Counted from the first letter of the stretch, positions 22,802-34,204 are shown. The stretch: 64,000 nt of DNA from Symsagittifera roscoffensis (GCF_963678635.1 NC_087065.1:47434381-47498380), one strand, 5' to 3'. A program made the numbers and translations. Notes: generated by a model from the letters alone, not told the origin.

Positions 22802-23080
22802 TATCCACGAGAGAAAGGGCCAACATACGAGCTGTACAGCTCATCACGGCGAACCGCTGTTGTGGGAGCAGTTTTGAAGTGGTTACGTCTCCGCCTCTCA
22901 ATCGAAAGGTCGGATGTTCGAGGCCCACTATGATCCGTGCTCGTTGCTTCATGGTGAGGCAAAATTACCCAGCCCAGAAAAATAACCAAAAAACTGCATA
23001 TAGGTTTTAAGCAGGGGCACAACAGCGGTTCGCCGTGATGAACTGTACAGCTCATATGTTGGTCCTTTCCCTCGTGGATA
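22802..23080. mobile_element. TIR element (63-bp arms) with tRNA-like core
   Basis: Left arm 22802-22864 and right arm 23018-23080 are reverse complements over 63 bases with about four or five mismatches. They start TATCCACGAGAGAAAGGGCC and end CCTTTCCCTCGTGGATA. A TA dinucleotide at each edge would fit a TA target duplication. The 150-base interior holds a tRNA-like module and no coding frame of its own. Open frames that cross the element read through the arms. Confidence 0.75.
22878..22932 (+). repeat. tRNA-like module inside the TIR element
   Basis: AGTGGTTACGTCTCCGCCTC resembles the A box and D arm of tRNA-derived repeats, CAATCGAAAGGTCGG stands in the anticodon position, and ATGTTCGAGGCCC matches the B-box form. 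A full acceptor stem is not formed. It looks like a SINE head caught between inverted repeats, or an internal Pol III promoter of the element. Confidence 0.5.
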
Positions 23081-23278
23081 TATGGTCTTGGTCTTAGTGA
23101 AAAAAAAACTAGATTCATTTTTTTAATTTCTAAATTGATTTTTTCAATAAACAATCAACTAACCTTCAAATGAAAACATAAGATTTGTCCAAAGAGTTGA
23201 TGATATTTTTAAATCTTACAATGCCCACTTCAGTAGAGAGTTCTCGCTGTAGAAAAATAACGACTCTACATGACAGAT

Positions 23279-23400
23279 ACGTGTCATCTAGTGCACTGTT
23301 TAATCATGTATCAAACTACTACAGTGCATTGTTTTTACATATAAAAGCAATGCACTATAGTAGTTTGATGCATAGTTAAACAGTGCACTAGGTAACATGT
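23279..23400. repeat. Long hairpin (59-bp arms, 4-base loop)
   Basis: Arms 23279-23337 and 23342-23400 pair along their length with a few mismatches, around the loop CATA. The outer part carries TAGTGCACTGTTTAA. This fits a short MITE or foldback repeat. A precursor of small RNAs is also possible, since the shape resembles a long microRNA hairpin. No coding content. The partial string GTGCACTAGGTGG recurs at 23490. Confidence 0.75.
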
Positions 23401-23940
23401 TATGACATTTCAATTTGCAAGATCAACTTTAAATAGTTCGAATAAGGTTTATCTACACATCAAATTGAGACTAATCTTGACGGAAAGCGTGCACTAGGTG
23501 GTCTAAGTGCTCTTGTTCACAAAATATAGTTCATAATGGATTGAGCTTGCATCGCTCAACTGTTCTATCTGCTTATAATATGTAATTAAAAGTTTAATCG
23601 AATTTTGCAACAATAAGTTAATCTTGCATAAGTTTAAATGGGTCAGTCAGAGGTATAAGCATTACTTGCAACAAAACAAAATAAACGTAGTAGATCGAAA
23701 ACGTTCGAAAAAAAATAGGTATTACTGAATGCGGAAATTGGAACACTAATCGCCAATTTAACTGAACTGAGTGGCGATTCGGTGCAAGCTAAATAAACAT
23801 TATCTGACCAATCAGCAAAAAAACGAAATGATGAAAAAATTCTGCACAAGTGATTGCTATCAAGAGTAGCTAATTTTCTTAAAATATCTTTTAAATTTCA
23901 AGGAAACGCGAAATGAAGTTCTATAAATTTCTATTCCGGG
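23401..23940. other. Unassigned DNA left of the first gypsy element
   Basis: AT-rich, no gene or RNA signature. The open frame at 23643-23849 (minus) has no recognised motif. Confidence 0.55.
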
Positions 23941-24142
23941 TGACATTTGCCGAGGAATACTAACTCAAAACTTGGTTTTAAAGTGAAAAGTAAATTAGTT
24001 ATTAGTTAGATAGTTGATTTCGAGGAATTAATTTAAATCAGATACTCGGTATCAATTTAACATGAATAACAAAATGTCAGAGATTTACATGAAGTAAATT
24101 GACAACATCTAACATCGATTTAGATAACCTAAAGAGTGGCCA
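23941..24142 (-). repeat. 3' LTR of gypsy element 1
   Basis: In element sense it starts TGGCCACTC and ends GGCAAATGTCA, the usual TG...CA ends. It matches 30552-30759 along its length, with a small deletion near 24078. No clear polypurine tract was found next to it. Confidence 0.85.
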
Positions 24143-24427
24143 CATTCAACGTGGCACTCAACAAATGCCTCCGCTGATCTTGACCAAAAGCTAATAACAT
24201 CACGACTGCAGAGATACTGCAAAAAACACCTTAGGAACGAGGTACCGAAGGTCACCTCATGACATTCCCCGCGTGAGGAAAAATTTTGTAGAAAAGAAGA
24301 TAAGAGACACTATGATGAGCACAAGCTTAATATCACAGTCTAAGGCCGAGTGACTCGGAAAAAGAAAAAATTGACTGAGTGCAAGAAAGTTTATACGAGT
24401 TTTCAAAAGTTTTATGAACGTTTGTAG

Positions 24428-25316
24428 TCAATCATTAGATGAAGTTTTCTTGATGTCTGTGAAGGTATGAGAAGGCACCTCCGGCACAGTAATATGAAGA
24501 CGGTCCCTAATAAGTTGCTTACGCGGAGACGAAACAATCGGTTGAACTGAATCCTGAGCCTTTAGTTGACCAGGGTAATCCTCCTCCACAAGTTTTACTG
24601 AGTGGCGCAAAGGATCGCCGAAGAAGCGGGTGGGTTTTCTTACTGCGCGAAGAGGCACGGATCGCCTCCTAATCACCCGTGACCGGCTGAGCAGGGTTGG
24701 ATAACGAAGGGTACGAGGATCATAGTTCGGAACTATCATCCAGAGTGGTTCGTACTTGAGCCTCTCTAGTAGTAATGACGGGAGTTGAAGACACTTCTGC
24801 GGTGTCCTGAGCGCAAGGGCCAGTAATTTGGGCCTCGGATGGACTGGGCACTGTAGTAGTAGTGACCGTAGTAGGTGGTAATGTTGTGCTGGGCAACTGA
24901 GTAAAAGACGCCGAAGGCTTGAAAAAATTGACCGGCGGTGAATCCGAAGACATTTGAGGCCACTCTGCGACATGAGTGGATTCTCGTACCACCTGAGGGT
25001 TGCTGGACCCCAAAAAACCTTCACTACACGAATCCGCAGTTAGGTCGACCACTATCGGGTCGGACAAAATCGGGTTATTTGGCCGTTGTTCCATGATCAC
25101 CGGTTGGGACCTGGGAGCAGCCCTGTTGATAACGCTAGAAGATGTCGAGGCAGGTAGACAATCACCTAATGTGTTTTGTTCAACTGAAATGTCATAACGA
25201 AAGTTAGGTTTAAGGCATTTATGATTTTTCCGATAGACCCTTCCTTTATCAGTGACGTAGGTATGATCCATTATTTGAGTAATCTTGAACTTCGCAGTTT
25301 TAAATAAAGGTTTGCC
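24428..25316 (-). pseudogene. Integrase C-terminal tail with Ser/Thr/Pro-rich extension
   Basis: The beginning (high-coordinate end) reads KFKITQIMDHTYVTDKGRVY then RKNHKCLKP, the small beta-barrel common at the end of gypsy integrases. It is followed by about 150 residues rich in Ser, Thr and Pro (TTLPPTTVTTTTVPS). A second overlapping frame (24428-25024) is Arg- and Leu-rich and is probably a frameshifted continuation. No envelope features (signal peptide, furin site, membrane anchor) are visible, so it is read as a pol tail, not an env. Confidence 0.65.
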
Positions 25317-25634
25317 CGATTGTCCATCAATGAGTTTATCTAAAGATTTAGGAATCGCTTAGGATCATTCAAAAGAAGTTTTTCCAATTTACTTGTTTTG
25401 GTTGGAAGACGAGCTTGCTGAGTGAGATTTTTCCGTTGCCTATTCGAAAGTGCCGGGAGTGTCGGGCTGGATACATGTTCGTAAAATCTTAGAGTATTTC
25501 GGTTGAGGCCAGTTTTAAGAGAATGTGCAAGATCGAGTGCCGGCTGGACAACTTCTTTACCACCAGCTTGCCGCTCTCAGCTGGAAGGTTTCAGTTACAC
25601 TGGGACCACGTATTGCCTGCCCGCTCAGGGTCCA

Positions 25635-26747
25635 CTAAGGCCTTGTACGTCTCACTATCCGTGACGTTGCGATCCAACGAGAACATCGGCTTAAAGCGAG
25701 GAGTAATGGTAGGACTAGCGCTGCCTCTCGGAACCACTTTGGCACGATCCCAGCTGTAACCTTGACTGGCAATCTTATCCGATGTGAGGAGGTTACCTTC
25801 AAGTTCTTGAGCTGAAGTAGCATTTTTAACAAAATTATGAAACGCTTGAGACCACTCATTATTTGGTTTTCTACCAAAATGTATTTCGAAGGCAATTTTT
25901 TAAGCACTACGTGTTTGCTTTTACGTATATCTTGAACAATTTGTTGAGTCGTTGATTTCAAGTTATTAAAATTAGCATCAAGTTTTCTGTACCCAATTTG
26001 CGCTTAATCGTTTGTATCGAACGCTCAACCAAACCACTGCCTCGATGATCTCCAACCAGAGAGAGGATACGAACAATGCCTCTACTAGAACAATAAGGTT
26101 TCACATTATCATTCTTAAACCCATACCCAAGATCAGTTCTGATAGATTGCGGTATGCCATGGATACGTATATAAGAATCAAGAAATTTAACTACTCTTTT
26201 TCGCTCCCGTTGTTTTCGTGATAAGAACAGAAGGAACCTTAGAGAAGCGGTCAATAGCAACTAAAGCAAAGAGTTTATTGTCTTTTTCATCCAAAATAGG
26301 ACTAGCAAAATCTAACTGAAGTTCCTGATTAGGACCCGACAGGTGAGGAAGAGAGTGCGCCGTGTTAAATGCTTTAGTAGTTTTAAGATTCTTACCAAAC
26401 AATGTGCACTCGCGGCACTTCTCACAGGTATCAGCGATTTGCTGATTTAGAAATGGCCACCAAATGCACTCTGAGGCCGACATCATCGCCTCCTGGCGCG
26501 GATGAGAGCGATGCAGCCTGGCAAGAACAGCCTTCCTCAAGGGCTCCGGGATTGCAAGTTTGCTGTCCACTATCACACAATCGTTGACCACCGCAGCTTT
26601 AGTCCAGAACTGGGCCATGTTCGATCCTAGTTTATTAAATGAAGTGACATCTTTGTTTATAATGGCGCGCTTCATATAACCAAGGAACCTATCTTCCTCT
26701 GTTAGTTCCGCCAGAAGATCCACATAAAAGACGCCCGGTAAGCCCAC
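25635..26747 (-). pseudogene. Integrase of gypsy element 1 (frameshifted)
   Basis: The frame 26187-26747 holds the HHCC zinc finger (ARLHRSHPRQ, DTCEKCREC) and the first catalytic Asp (LQLDFASPI, ALVAIDRFSKV). The frame 25958-26260 continues with the second Asp (SIRTDLGYGF) and the catalytic Glu (GLVERSIQTIKRKLG). The frame 25635-25961 covers the C-terminal part. All three DDE residues are present but in different frames. Integrase joins the cDNA to host DNA. No chromodomain was recognised. Confidence 0.9.
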
Positions 26748-27208
26748 TATGTCCTATTTAGATTTAGAGAGAATCACTTTATCTTCCTTGACGGTGAAGA
26801 CTCCAATTTTAGAGGCTGTTTATTATCTTTCCTGGTTTGGACCTTCGCATTGCTTCCAACAACTGAGCATGCCCCTCCTTCCGAGAATTGATCCGCGCAG
26901 CGACAAACCGAGTTCTAGCGGTCCGCTCTCTTGTTCTGTTGTGCTGGCAAATCTGGTCAATGCGGGAAACTCTGACTATCTGTCGAGATCGTAGCGGAGG
27001 GCGAGGGCTTGCTGGAGAGAAATTAGGCAAATTAATCGGAAAATTTTCCACAAAAGTTAACAAGTCAGTCTGTTCGTCCGTCGAATTAAGTATAGTATTT
27101 GAGTGAAAAGAGAGAGACATTAGTAATCGTATTATTAAGGTCATTAATTTCGGTATCTGGATTCATCATAGAAGGATTTGACTCTAGTTTTGTAAGTTTT
27201 GTTTCAGG

Positions 27209-28029
27209 TCAAAGACAATGTTTTTGAGCGAGAGTTTCGGGATTTCGTTTTTTAATTAGCATACTGGTACTTGATTGGTCAATTCGATCAGAGCATAACT
27301 CAACGCCCTCTATCGTTGAGGAATAAGATTGGGGAATTTTCATAACGCGATTTGATTGGTGACGCCGCTGAGTACTTTTATCAACGCCCCCTACCGGAGA
27401 ATAACGATGAACTGGCGAAATGTAGCAATCCCTCGCTAAGAATGCGACGCCCTCTTGAGGATGAGAACGAGACCTAGTCCTCCGCTCAATAGACTTAACG
27501 ACGAAAAGTTCATCGTATTGAGGAGGTTGAGCGGCAGAAAAAGTAGGATAACGAGACATGTAATAGAAAATACCTAAGGTAACCCCAGGAACATGTACGA
27601 CTTCAAAATCAAAAGATAGCAATCTATCGGCCCACCTGGACAGACGAGAGTGATAGGACTTGTTATTGTAATTTTCTTTCAAGGCAGAGATAATAGCTTT
27701 ATGGTCGGTCAGTATTTGAAAACGATTTCCGAATAAATATGTTCAAAATGCTCACAGGCCCAAACGATTGCCAACAGTTCTAATTCATTTGTACTTCATT
27801 TCCCCTCCGCATTATTAAGAAGCCGCGAAGTGAAAGCGATTGGTGCCCAAACATCAGGTTCGATCTCTTGCTCGAGGCAAGCTCCTTATCCATTATGACT
27901 AGCATCGCATTTTTTTCTGTATTTTTTTTAGAAGAGTCATAGGTAAAGAGACCAGGAATTTTAGCAAATAGACTAATGTTATTCTTGAATGCAATTTCTT
28001 GTTCCTCCCCCCTCATAAAGAACTGTTTA
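27209..28029 (-). pseudogene. RNase H domain of gypsy element 1 (frameshifted)
   Basis: At about 27650-27790 the minus strand reads through a CEHFEHIYFG-like segment and ILTDHKAIISALK, followed at 27209-27682 by SYHSRLSRWADRLLSFDFE and VVHVPGVTLGIFYYMSRYP. This is the end of the RNase H domain and the connection to integrase in gypsy pol. The later part of the frame (about 27210-27540) is the variable linker. Confidence 0.85.
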
Positions 28030-29043
28030 TTACAAGATTTTTGGTGATTGCCTTAAATGCACTTTGTGAGTGTGTAGGTCAGGGATAAACCCATTTATAT
28101 GATTCAGGGTACCCATAAACGAGCGCAACTGCTTTAATGTTTTCGGAGGCTTGAGTGATTGAATCGCTTCGTTTCTCGAAAATTTAGGAGAGTAACGTTG
28201 CTCATTGATTTCGTATCCCAACCAAGTTAACAGGTTGACCGAAAACTCACAGCCCTCAGTGTCGAGTCTTTTCATCACCACCTCTACAAGGGCATTGTGT
28301 GTGATCTTCAACATCTCCTTTTGTAACCACCAGGACATCGTCCAGATAACAAATAACACCATCTAAGCCCTGTAAGGTACAATCCATTGCCTTCTCGAAC
28401 TCGGTTGGCATATCGGTTAAACCGTAAAATCCAGTAATAAATCTGTACGTCCCCGTTGCCTCGCCACATAGGGTGTTAGAGTTGCAATGACTACTAGTGA
28501 CTGACGTTAAAGGCAACTGACTAAAGCATTTTTCAAGTCCAATGATGTGAACCAAACCTTACCAGGAACATCTTTGGTAATGATTTGAGCCACCGAGTCA
28601 ATACGTTCGTGTATATTCGGCATCTGGTGCTTATTATTCCAGATTTTTGCATTCATTGCTTTGGAATTAAGAGCGATTTTAATTGAATTGTCCTTCTTGG
28701 CAGTCAACACAATGGGTGCAATAAAATTATCAGTCGTACACTTATCCAGTTTTTCATTATGAAAATTTTCCACTAGGGTTTTGATTTTGCCCGCGACTTT
28801 GTCCTGGATGTGTATCGGAGCTTTACGAGCTTTGACTTGCCGAGAAATGAGGGTGACCTTGAAGTTAGAATAAACCTTGTGATTCTTTGATCTATGTAGA
28901 CGATTAAATACATGAGCGTACCGTTTAGCAAAATACGATTTGCAGAGCTCCGATATTAATTTATGCAACGTTTCTTCAAGAAGATGAATGGATTCTACCC
29001 GCAACTGGATAGCCACTAACCCCAACTTCTCATGAAGGTTCAC
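28030..29043 (-). pseudogene. Reverse transcriptase domain of gypsy element 1 (frameshifted)
   Basis: Three overlapping frames cover one RT domain: 28507-29043 (APIVLTAKKDNSIKIALNS, VWFTSLDLKNA), 28256-28555 (YRFITGFYGLTDMPTEFEK, catalytic ICYLDDVLVV) and 28030-28362 (WLGYEINE, LRSFMGTLNHI). These are the ordered RT blocks of Ty3/gypsy elements. The YxDD active site is intact as YLDD but frames change at least twice, so no full enzyme can be made from this copy. Confidence 0.9.
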
Positions 29044-29183
29044 ACCCGGAAGATTGCTCGTCCGGTTTTCATAAGAAACCGGACGAGCATGAGAAAAGTA
29101 GCATCTTCAACTTTCCAACCATTAGAAGAGATAGAAAACGTGATCAAGCCCAATAAGCGAATGGGATGTTTTTTATAATCTAA

Positions 29184-29513
29184 TTAAAAGGTTTCGATTG
29201 GGTGCCTCGCAACATCCCGAAAGTGAATGGACGGACGGCGTTGTAGTAAAAGGTTGAAAGTACGTTTGTTGAGGAATGAGACCGGGCTTCCTGTATCAAT
29301 CGTGGAATAAACGAAAGTAGGACCTGACCGGAGTTGAATGCAGTTGCTCCTGGGTTTGCCTCCAGCTGATTTGAGTACATCAATGCTGTTGATCTGCAGT
29401 ACACCTTCTAACTGGAAGACGCCATACTCCGGTTCGCTATCAAAGTCAACATCTATGAAATTACAATCTACTGAGTGGCTGGGCGCTTCCTCTTCTTCCT
29501 GAACCAAGTTCAC
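29184..29513 (-). pseudogene. Aspartic protease domain of gypsy element 1
   Basis: The frame contains YSTIDTGSPVSFLNK, the active-site DTG of a retropepsin, about 75 residues into the segment, with flanking beta-strand-like sequence (GPTFVYS). It releases gag and pol products by cleavage. The frame ends just before the reverse transcriptase region and is offset from it by stops. Confidence 0.8.
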
Positions 29514-30550
29514 CCTCCGCTTTGACGAGTTGCAACGTTTGCGAAGTGGTCACGCTTTTTACAGAGGTTACACATAACTTCCCGAGCTGAACAAGACTTC
29601 CTGTGCTCTAGACTGAAAGGATTATCGTAGAAGTAACAAGATTTTTTGCCTTGGTTGCCTTGGTTTTTTTGGACGATTCGCTTGGTTCTGAGGACCATTG
29701 CGTTTTCCTCTAGACGGCTGAATAGAAAAAGCTGGTTCTTATTTAACTTAAATGGTATTGGAATATTGTTTATGAGGAAGTAGCTTCTGAAATTGAGCTG
29801 ACGTGCTTGCTCTCTTCTCACATTCCAACGCAAGTTGAAAAGTGTTATCTAAATTTGTCTTGGCTTTAATGAGCTGTTGTTGGACGTGTACGTCTTGAAT
29901 TCTCCCAATGAAGAGGTCTTTGAGAATCTCCATCTCTTGAGCATTTGACCAACTACATAATGCAGCCTGAGCACTTCGCCGAGCATAGAAAGATGAAAAA
30001 GTGTCATTGCCTAGCATAAATACAGTGTTATACAGCTGTATCTGTTCGTTTGTGTAAACACGTTCCACATTAAACAACGTTTCACAGTTAATGTGAAAAT
30101 CCCTGAATGGGGTAAAACCAATATCTGTATGTGGAAACGAGTCCGCAAATCACCTCTTGCCTTCGTTACCCACCGAGAAAAACAACCGTGATTTTAATCG
30201 AATCTCTGCCTCGTGATAGAACTATTTTTGACTTATCCGTGGACCTTTCTTCCTACGCTCAAGGTTCAACTCGTCCACTCATCGGACAGCTACTTGATCC
30301 CTGAGGACTCGAGTATCGGCCTCCGCTGCATCTTCCCCAGTGCCAACAGTCTCTGGTTTCGGAGGAGGTTCATCAATAATCTCCGCGGGCTCGGCAAGAA
30401 GGTCGTGTGGGTTAATGTTATATTTGAGTCCAACTGCTAAGAAAAACTAGCCAATCAACAGAAACGGTGGGTTTATAGACGGTTTCGCCCAGAAGGTAGG
30501 TATACCTAACAAGTCAGCTGTCTTCATTCACAGAAACTGCTGGCTGCGCC
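29510..30550 (-). pseudogene. gag of gypsy element 1 (broken)
   Basis: The frame opens with MAQPAVSVNED directly at the LTR edge and stops soon after. A capsid-like part continues at 29748-30077, where EMEILKDLFIGRIQD is the typical end of a gypsy capsid. Nucleocapsid follows at 29560-29650 with two CCHC-like knuckles in tandem (CNLCKKRDHF is the second), each missing a cysteine. Stops and frameshifts separate the parts. Gag would package the element RNA in virus-like particles. The same MAQ start and twin-knuckle layout occur in element 2. Confidence 0.7.
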
Positions 30551-30551
30551 A

Positions 30552-30759
30552 TGACATTTGCCGAGGAATAATAACTGAAAACTTGGTTGTAAAGTGAAAT
30601 GTAAATAAGTAATTAGTTAGATAGTTGGTTTCAAGGAATAGTTTAAATCAAATACTCGGTATCAATTTAACATGAAAACCAAAATGACTTTCGACAGAGA
30701 TTTACGTAAAGGAAAATGACAACATCTAACATCGATGTAGATAATCTAAATAGTGACCA
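30552..30759 (-). repeat. 5' LTR of gypsy element 1
   Basis: In element sense it starts TGGTCACTA and ends GGCAAATGTCA. The bases directly after it, TGGCGCAGCCAGCAG, are where a tRNA primer-binding site should be and begin with the TGG that pairs with tRNA CCA. The ATG of gag overlaps this site (ATGGCGCAG). Confidence 0.85.
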
Positions 30760-33700
30760 CCTCGCTAGCTGAACTCTCTCGAAAAGCTAAAATGTAAAAA
30801 AAGAACCAGTTTTTCTCGAAATTGAGAGTTTGTTTTGAAAGTACTTGAAAAATTTTCAACGAACGATTAAAAGTGTTTTAAGAAGACTTATTGTTGGAAC
30901 AATTCTAATGATCATTTGTGATGCCTGATTTTGCCGGAAAAAAAAACAAAATTAAAAAAAAACGTTTGAAGACATTTCGTCCTCACTTATAGGGTTTCCC
31001 AAAAGCTTTAATCAATTATCTCGCTGATGTTCCACACTCCTGAGGCTAGGTAAAATCATTTCCAAAATTAGCTTCTTTCTTCTCCCATTTGTAGACGATT
31101 ACAATCCCGATGTTTTACCTCACAGGGAAAAAAAGTCCGTCTACTGGGGGTCCAATGGACCAAAAAGCCACTTTCGATCAGCTAAAGGAATATCGCAAAC
31201 CTTCAATTTCTTTAATAGAAAAAAATAGAGCGCATTCTGCACTCCTAATTTTGCCAGTTTCCTCCGGCAGCACGTTTCCTTGGTCTAATTGAGTTGTTAA
31301 GTTCAGTCTTACTGCCATAGCTAACCTCAAACCGATGTATGCCTTGATTCACTCATATTCAATCATCGTTTTCAGCGTTCCAATCAAAAACATTACGCAT
31401 TGTATCTCTCGTTTCCTTAACAAAAAAAACAGGTTTCCTGCCAACTTCAAGAAAGATCACTGACTCTCGTTTCCAGGGCTTAGGGCTGGAGGATTGGCCA
31501 TTTACCGGTGATAATTCAATCTTTTTTTTGGGGGGGGGGGGAGGGGGGAGTAGAGTAGACCAGTTTTTTTTCTCTTAAATTTTCGGGCATAAGAGGGTTT
31601 AGTTTCTTAAGGTTCGGACTGTTTTTGCCTCGAACGTTTGTTTACTTTTCTAACTATAATATTGAGCAAACAATCTCACTAATACGTTCCCACCATTAGC
31701 TTACCACTTTACACGCAAATCGAAAGCCTTCAATAATGGAGTACGAGAGTTATAAACGTTTGTCGAGTATCACAAACTGTATCCGCGCAGAGCGAGATAT
31801 CCCCCCTAACTTAAGCAGGGTACGAAAAGTGACCTTCCACCGTAAGTTTTCTCGTTGATTCTTTAAATTACAGAGGGAACAGCCTTCAAATTACACCGGA
31901 ACAGAAAAATCATTCTAAATGAACATACCATAATACCAATTTTATGCAGTACTAACGATAACGATTTGGGCCACTGAGGTGGCTACCACCAGTAAGAGAG
32001 CGAGGTCCGCCCAAAATGTTATGCAGAGTCATTCCGCGAGCGATGTAAAACGGTGTGTGGTACTGACGGCTCCATGAAGCACCTAAACGCCGAGACCGGC
32101 CGCCAGTTACACTTGCGGTTGAGTTTGACCAAAGCCAAAATTTTAGTCCATACAGAAGATAGTGATACCAAAGTTCCAATTACTCCCTAACCAAGCTAAT
32201 TGAGTGCTCCTGTCCAGCTCAAGCTGTTTTCTAGACTGCTTTTTTAAATGGAGGAAAAACGCCGTCTTCACACAGCATCAGAAAATTTTTAGAGACCAGC
32301 AGCGTAAGCAACCGTACCGTTTCCAGACATTTCACTTCCCATATGACCCACCTAACTTGTCTTTATTGGACCGCGAAATCCTCGAGTCCGATTTACATTT
32401 TTAGGCAGAATTCTGCGGTGTACATCTTAAAATGTACAGTGATGACCAGGATGGCCCTCGCTGAATGTGTTTTCTGAGCGCTAACGTGGTCGCAATTAGG
32501 TGGAGGTAATATATATGTACTACCGTGTCCAAATTTAGGGGCCTCAACAGGGGTAGGGACAATTCGCTCCAGTTAAAGGGATGCGTCCCTGTACTAGACT
32601 TGGGTAAGCCTAGAAATAAAATTCTTATAGTTATCACGATTTCGTGGTAAACTAAGCAACTTTTGAACACAGGATAAAAAAGCGATCTAAAGGTTGTGGG
32701 TTTAATCACTATTGGCAGTTTTTATTCGCTGATCTTTTTCAGTGGTTTTGATTGCACTGAATTAGCGTTCAGTGATTTACTGCACTAATGATCGGTAAAA
32801 TGGCCCTAATCAGAACCTAATTTTCGATACCAATCTTAAAATTTACGCTGATTCAGCGCTGAATCTTGTTGTGAGAAGAACTTTGTTTATTGCTGTTATT
32901 TCAATCGGTTTTGAAAAGCTTTAATCGAAACTACAAAATCCTGAACATTTTTTTTCCACATTCTTAGACACCCATTGAATGCTTGAAATTTATAAACCAA
33001 GCAATAAGTTGAACCAAAATACTTGATAATGACAAAATTTTTCCATATATTTTTTTCAATCTGTTCAAGTTTTTGAGAACTTTTTTTCTGGAAGTTGGTC
33101 ATTTTACGGTTTAACTTGAAGTATCGGCTTGATATTCAGCGCTTTCTCTTGATAATATTCAAAATACTAAAACAGTTTTGCGCGCCAGTTTGCCGGCCAA
33201 AATATTGACTTTGAGAAAATCGTTGATTTTCATTTGCAATCAAGCTTGTGCGCCAAAATTTTGATTTGAGCAAATTTGTGACGAAATATGACAATTAGCA
33301 ATTAAAAAATCGCATGCGTTCAAGTTTCAATTAACTACTAGTTGACTATTACAAGCAAGTCAATGGGCTAATTTTTCAAAAAGAGCAACCTTTGACCAGT
33401 TAGCGCATTTGTTTTTTTTTAAAATCTTGGTTGAAAATTCACGTGATATAGAAGATCAAGTAATCCTGTCAATGTTGACTTCCTACTATAGTGAGTAGAT
33501 CTTGCTTTACGGCGCACGAAATTGTGCACAAATAGCTCGATGCAACTATACCAGTGCTCGAGTCGCGTTCTTGCATTGCTGAGATAGGAGAGGTGGAAAT
33601 ACGAGGTGCACATAATGCGTAAAAAACTTTGACCAGTTATGAAACCAATAACTATAAAGTGCAATTGCTCAAAATTGAATAACCTTTTTTTTCAATGTTT

Positions 33701-33920
33701 CCAATAATAACAAAAAAAACCTTGTTGATGCCTTTCCCAAAACATGATAAAAACGAAAGCATTTAAGTGCTGTGCGCTTTTTCTTTTTGAAATCTGAAAA
33801 TTGTTTGAGTTTCATCAATTTACTGATTAGTTATCAAAAACCTGTCAGCTACCGATTTTCCATAGTTTTGCAGAGGATACTTGCTTGGCTTAGCTCTGGC
33901 TAAAAAACCACTAACTTTGT
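30760..33920. other. Unassigned DNA between gypsy element 1 and the GT31 gene
   Basis: Mostly AT-rich. A G-run (about 31530-31552) stands alone. 31950-32200 is more GC-rich and has an open frame on the minus strand (31952-32179) with GGRSRRLGASWSRQYHTPFY, which I do not recognise. The frame 32204-32404 on the plus strand is also unrecognised. Neither has a neighbour or splice context that would support a gene. Confidence 0.5.
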
Positions 33921-33923
33921 AGT

Positions 33924-34193
33924 AGTTGGAACATAGTTGAAAGATGCCCGAGGGAAAAAGTGCCCGGCCTGAGGGCACGAAGTGCCCCATGGCGGCTCTT
34001 TTGCCCGAGCCCATCTTCAACTATGTTCTAACTGTTGAAGAGTATGTTTTTGCTCTTTCTGAGCGAAATATGCCGGAAAATTGTGAAAGAGCCCGGAAAA
34101 AAGCGCGAAACTACGCAAATGATTTCTTTGAGGTAGCTAGAAATAGTTGAAAGATGCCCGAGGGAAAAAGAGTAGAAAACATACTCTTCCAAA
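33924..34193. repeat. Nested foldback repeats
   Basis: 33924-33954 (AGTTGGAACATAGTTGAAAG and on to GCCCGAGGG) pairs with 34013-34034 (GCCCGAGC ... AACTATGTTCTAACT). A direct copy of TAGTTGAAAGATGCCCGAGG with the A-run starts at 34144, and AAGAGTATG...GCTCTTT at about 34037 is inverted at 34169-34191. The open frame 33944-34150 runs through the repeat and is not a gene. It ends about 25 bases upstream of the splice acceptor of the GT31 gene, so it could lie in its 5' intron or promoter. Confidence 0.65.
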
Positions 34194-34204
34194 TTTTCAA
34201 TGTG

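Larger units (their letters stand above)
23941..30759 (-). mobile_element. Ty3/gypsy LTR retrotransposon 1, decayed
   Basis: Reading on the minus strand the order is 5' LTR (30552-30759), gag with twin zinc knuckles, protease (DTG), reverse transcriptase (YLDD), RNase H, integrase, a Ser/Thr/Pro-rich tail, then the 3' LTR (23941-24142). This order, with integrase after RNase H, is diagnostic of Ty3/gypsy. Frameshifts and stops break every domain into short frames, so it is not autonomous now. The LTRs differ at roughly one base in eight by eye, so the insertion is old. No target-site duplication remains (CCGGG left, CCTCG right). Confidence 0.92.

Noticed and set aside
24428-25271. Possible envelope gene after the integrase of gypsy element 1
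   Set aside because: No signal peptide, furin-type site or membrane segment. The start matches an integrase C-terminal barrel.
33944-34150. A 68-codon plus-strand frame just before the GT31 gene
   Set aside because: It translates a foldback repeat (GCCCGAGG arms) and is separated from the gene by a splice acceptor.
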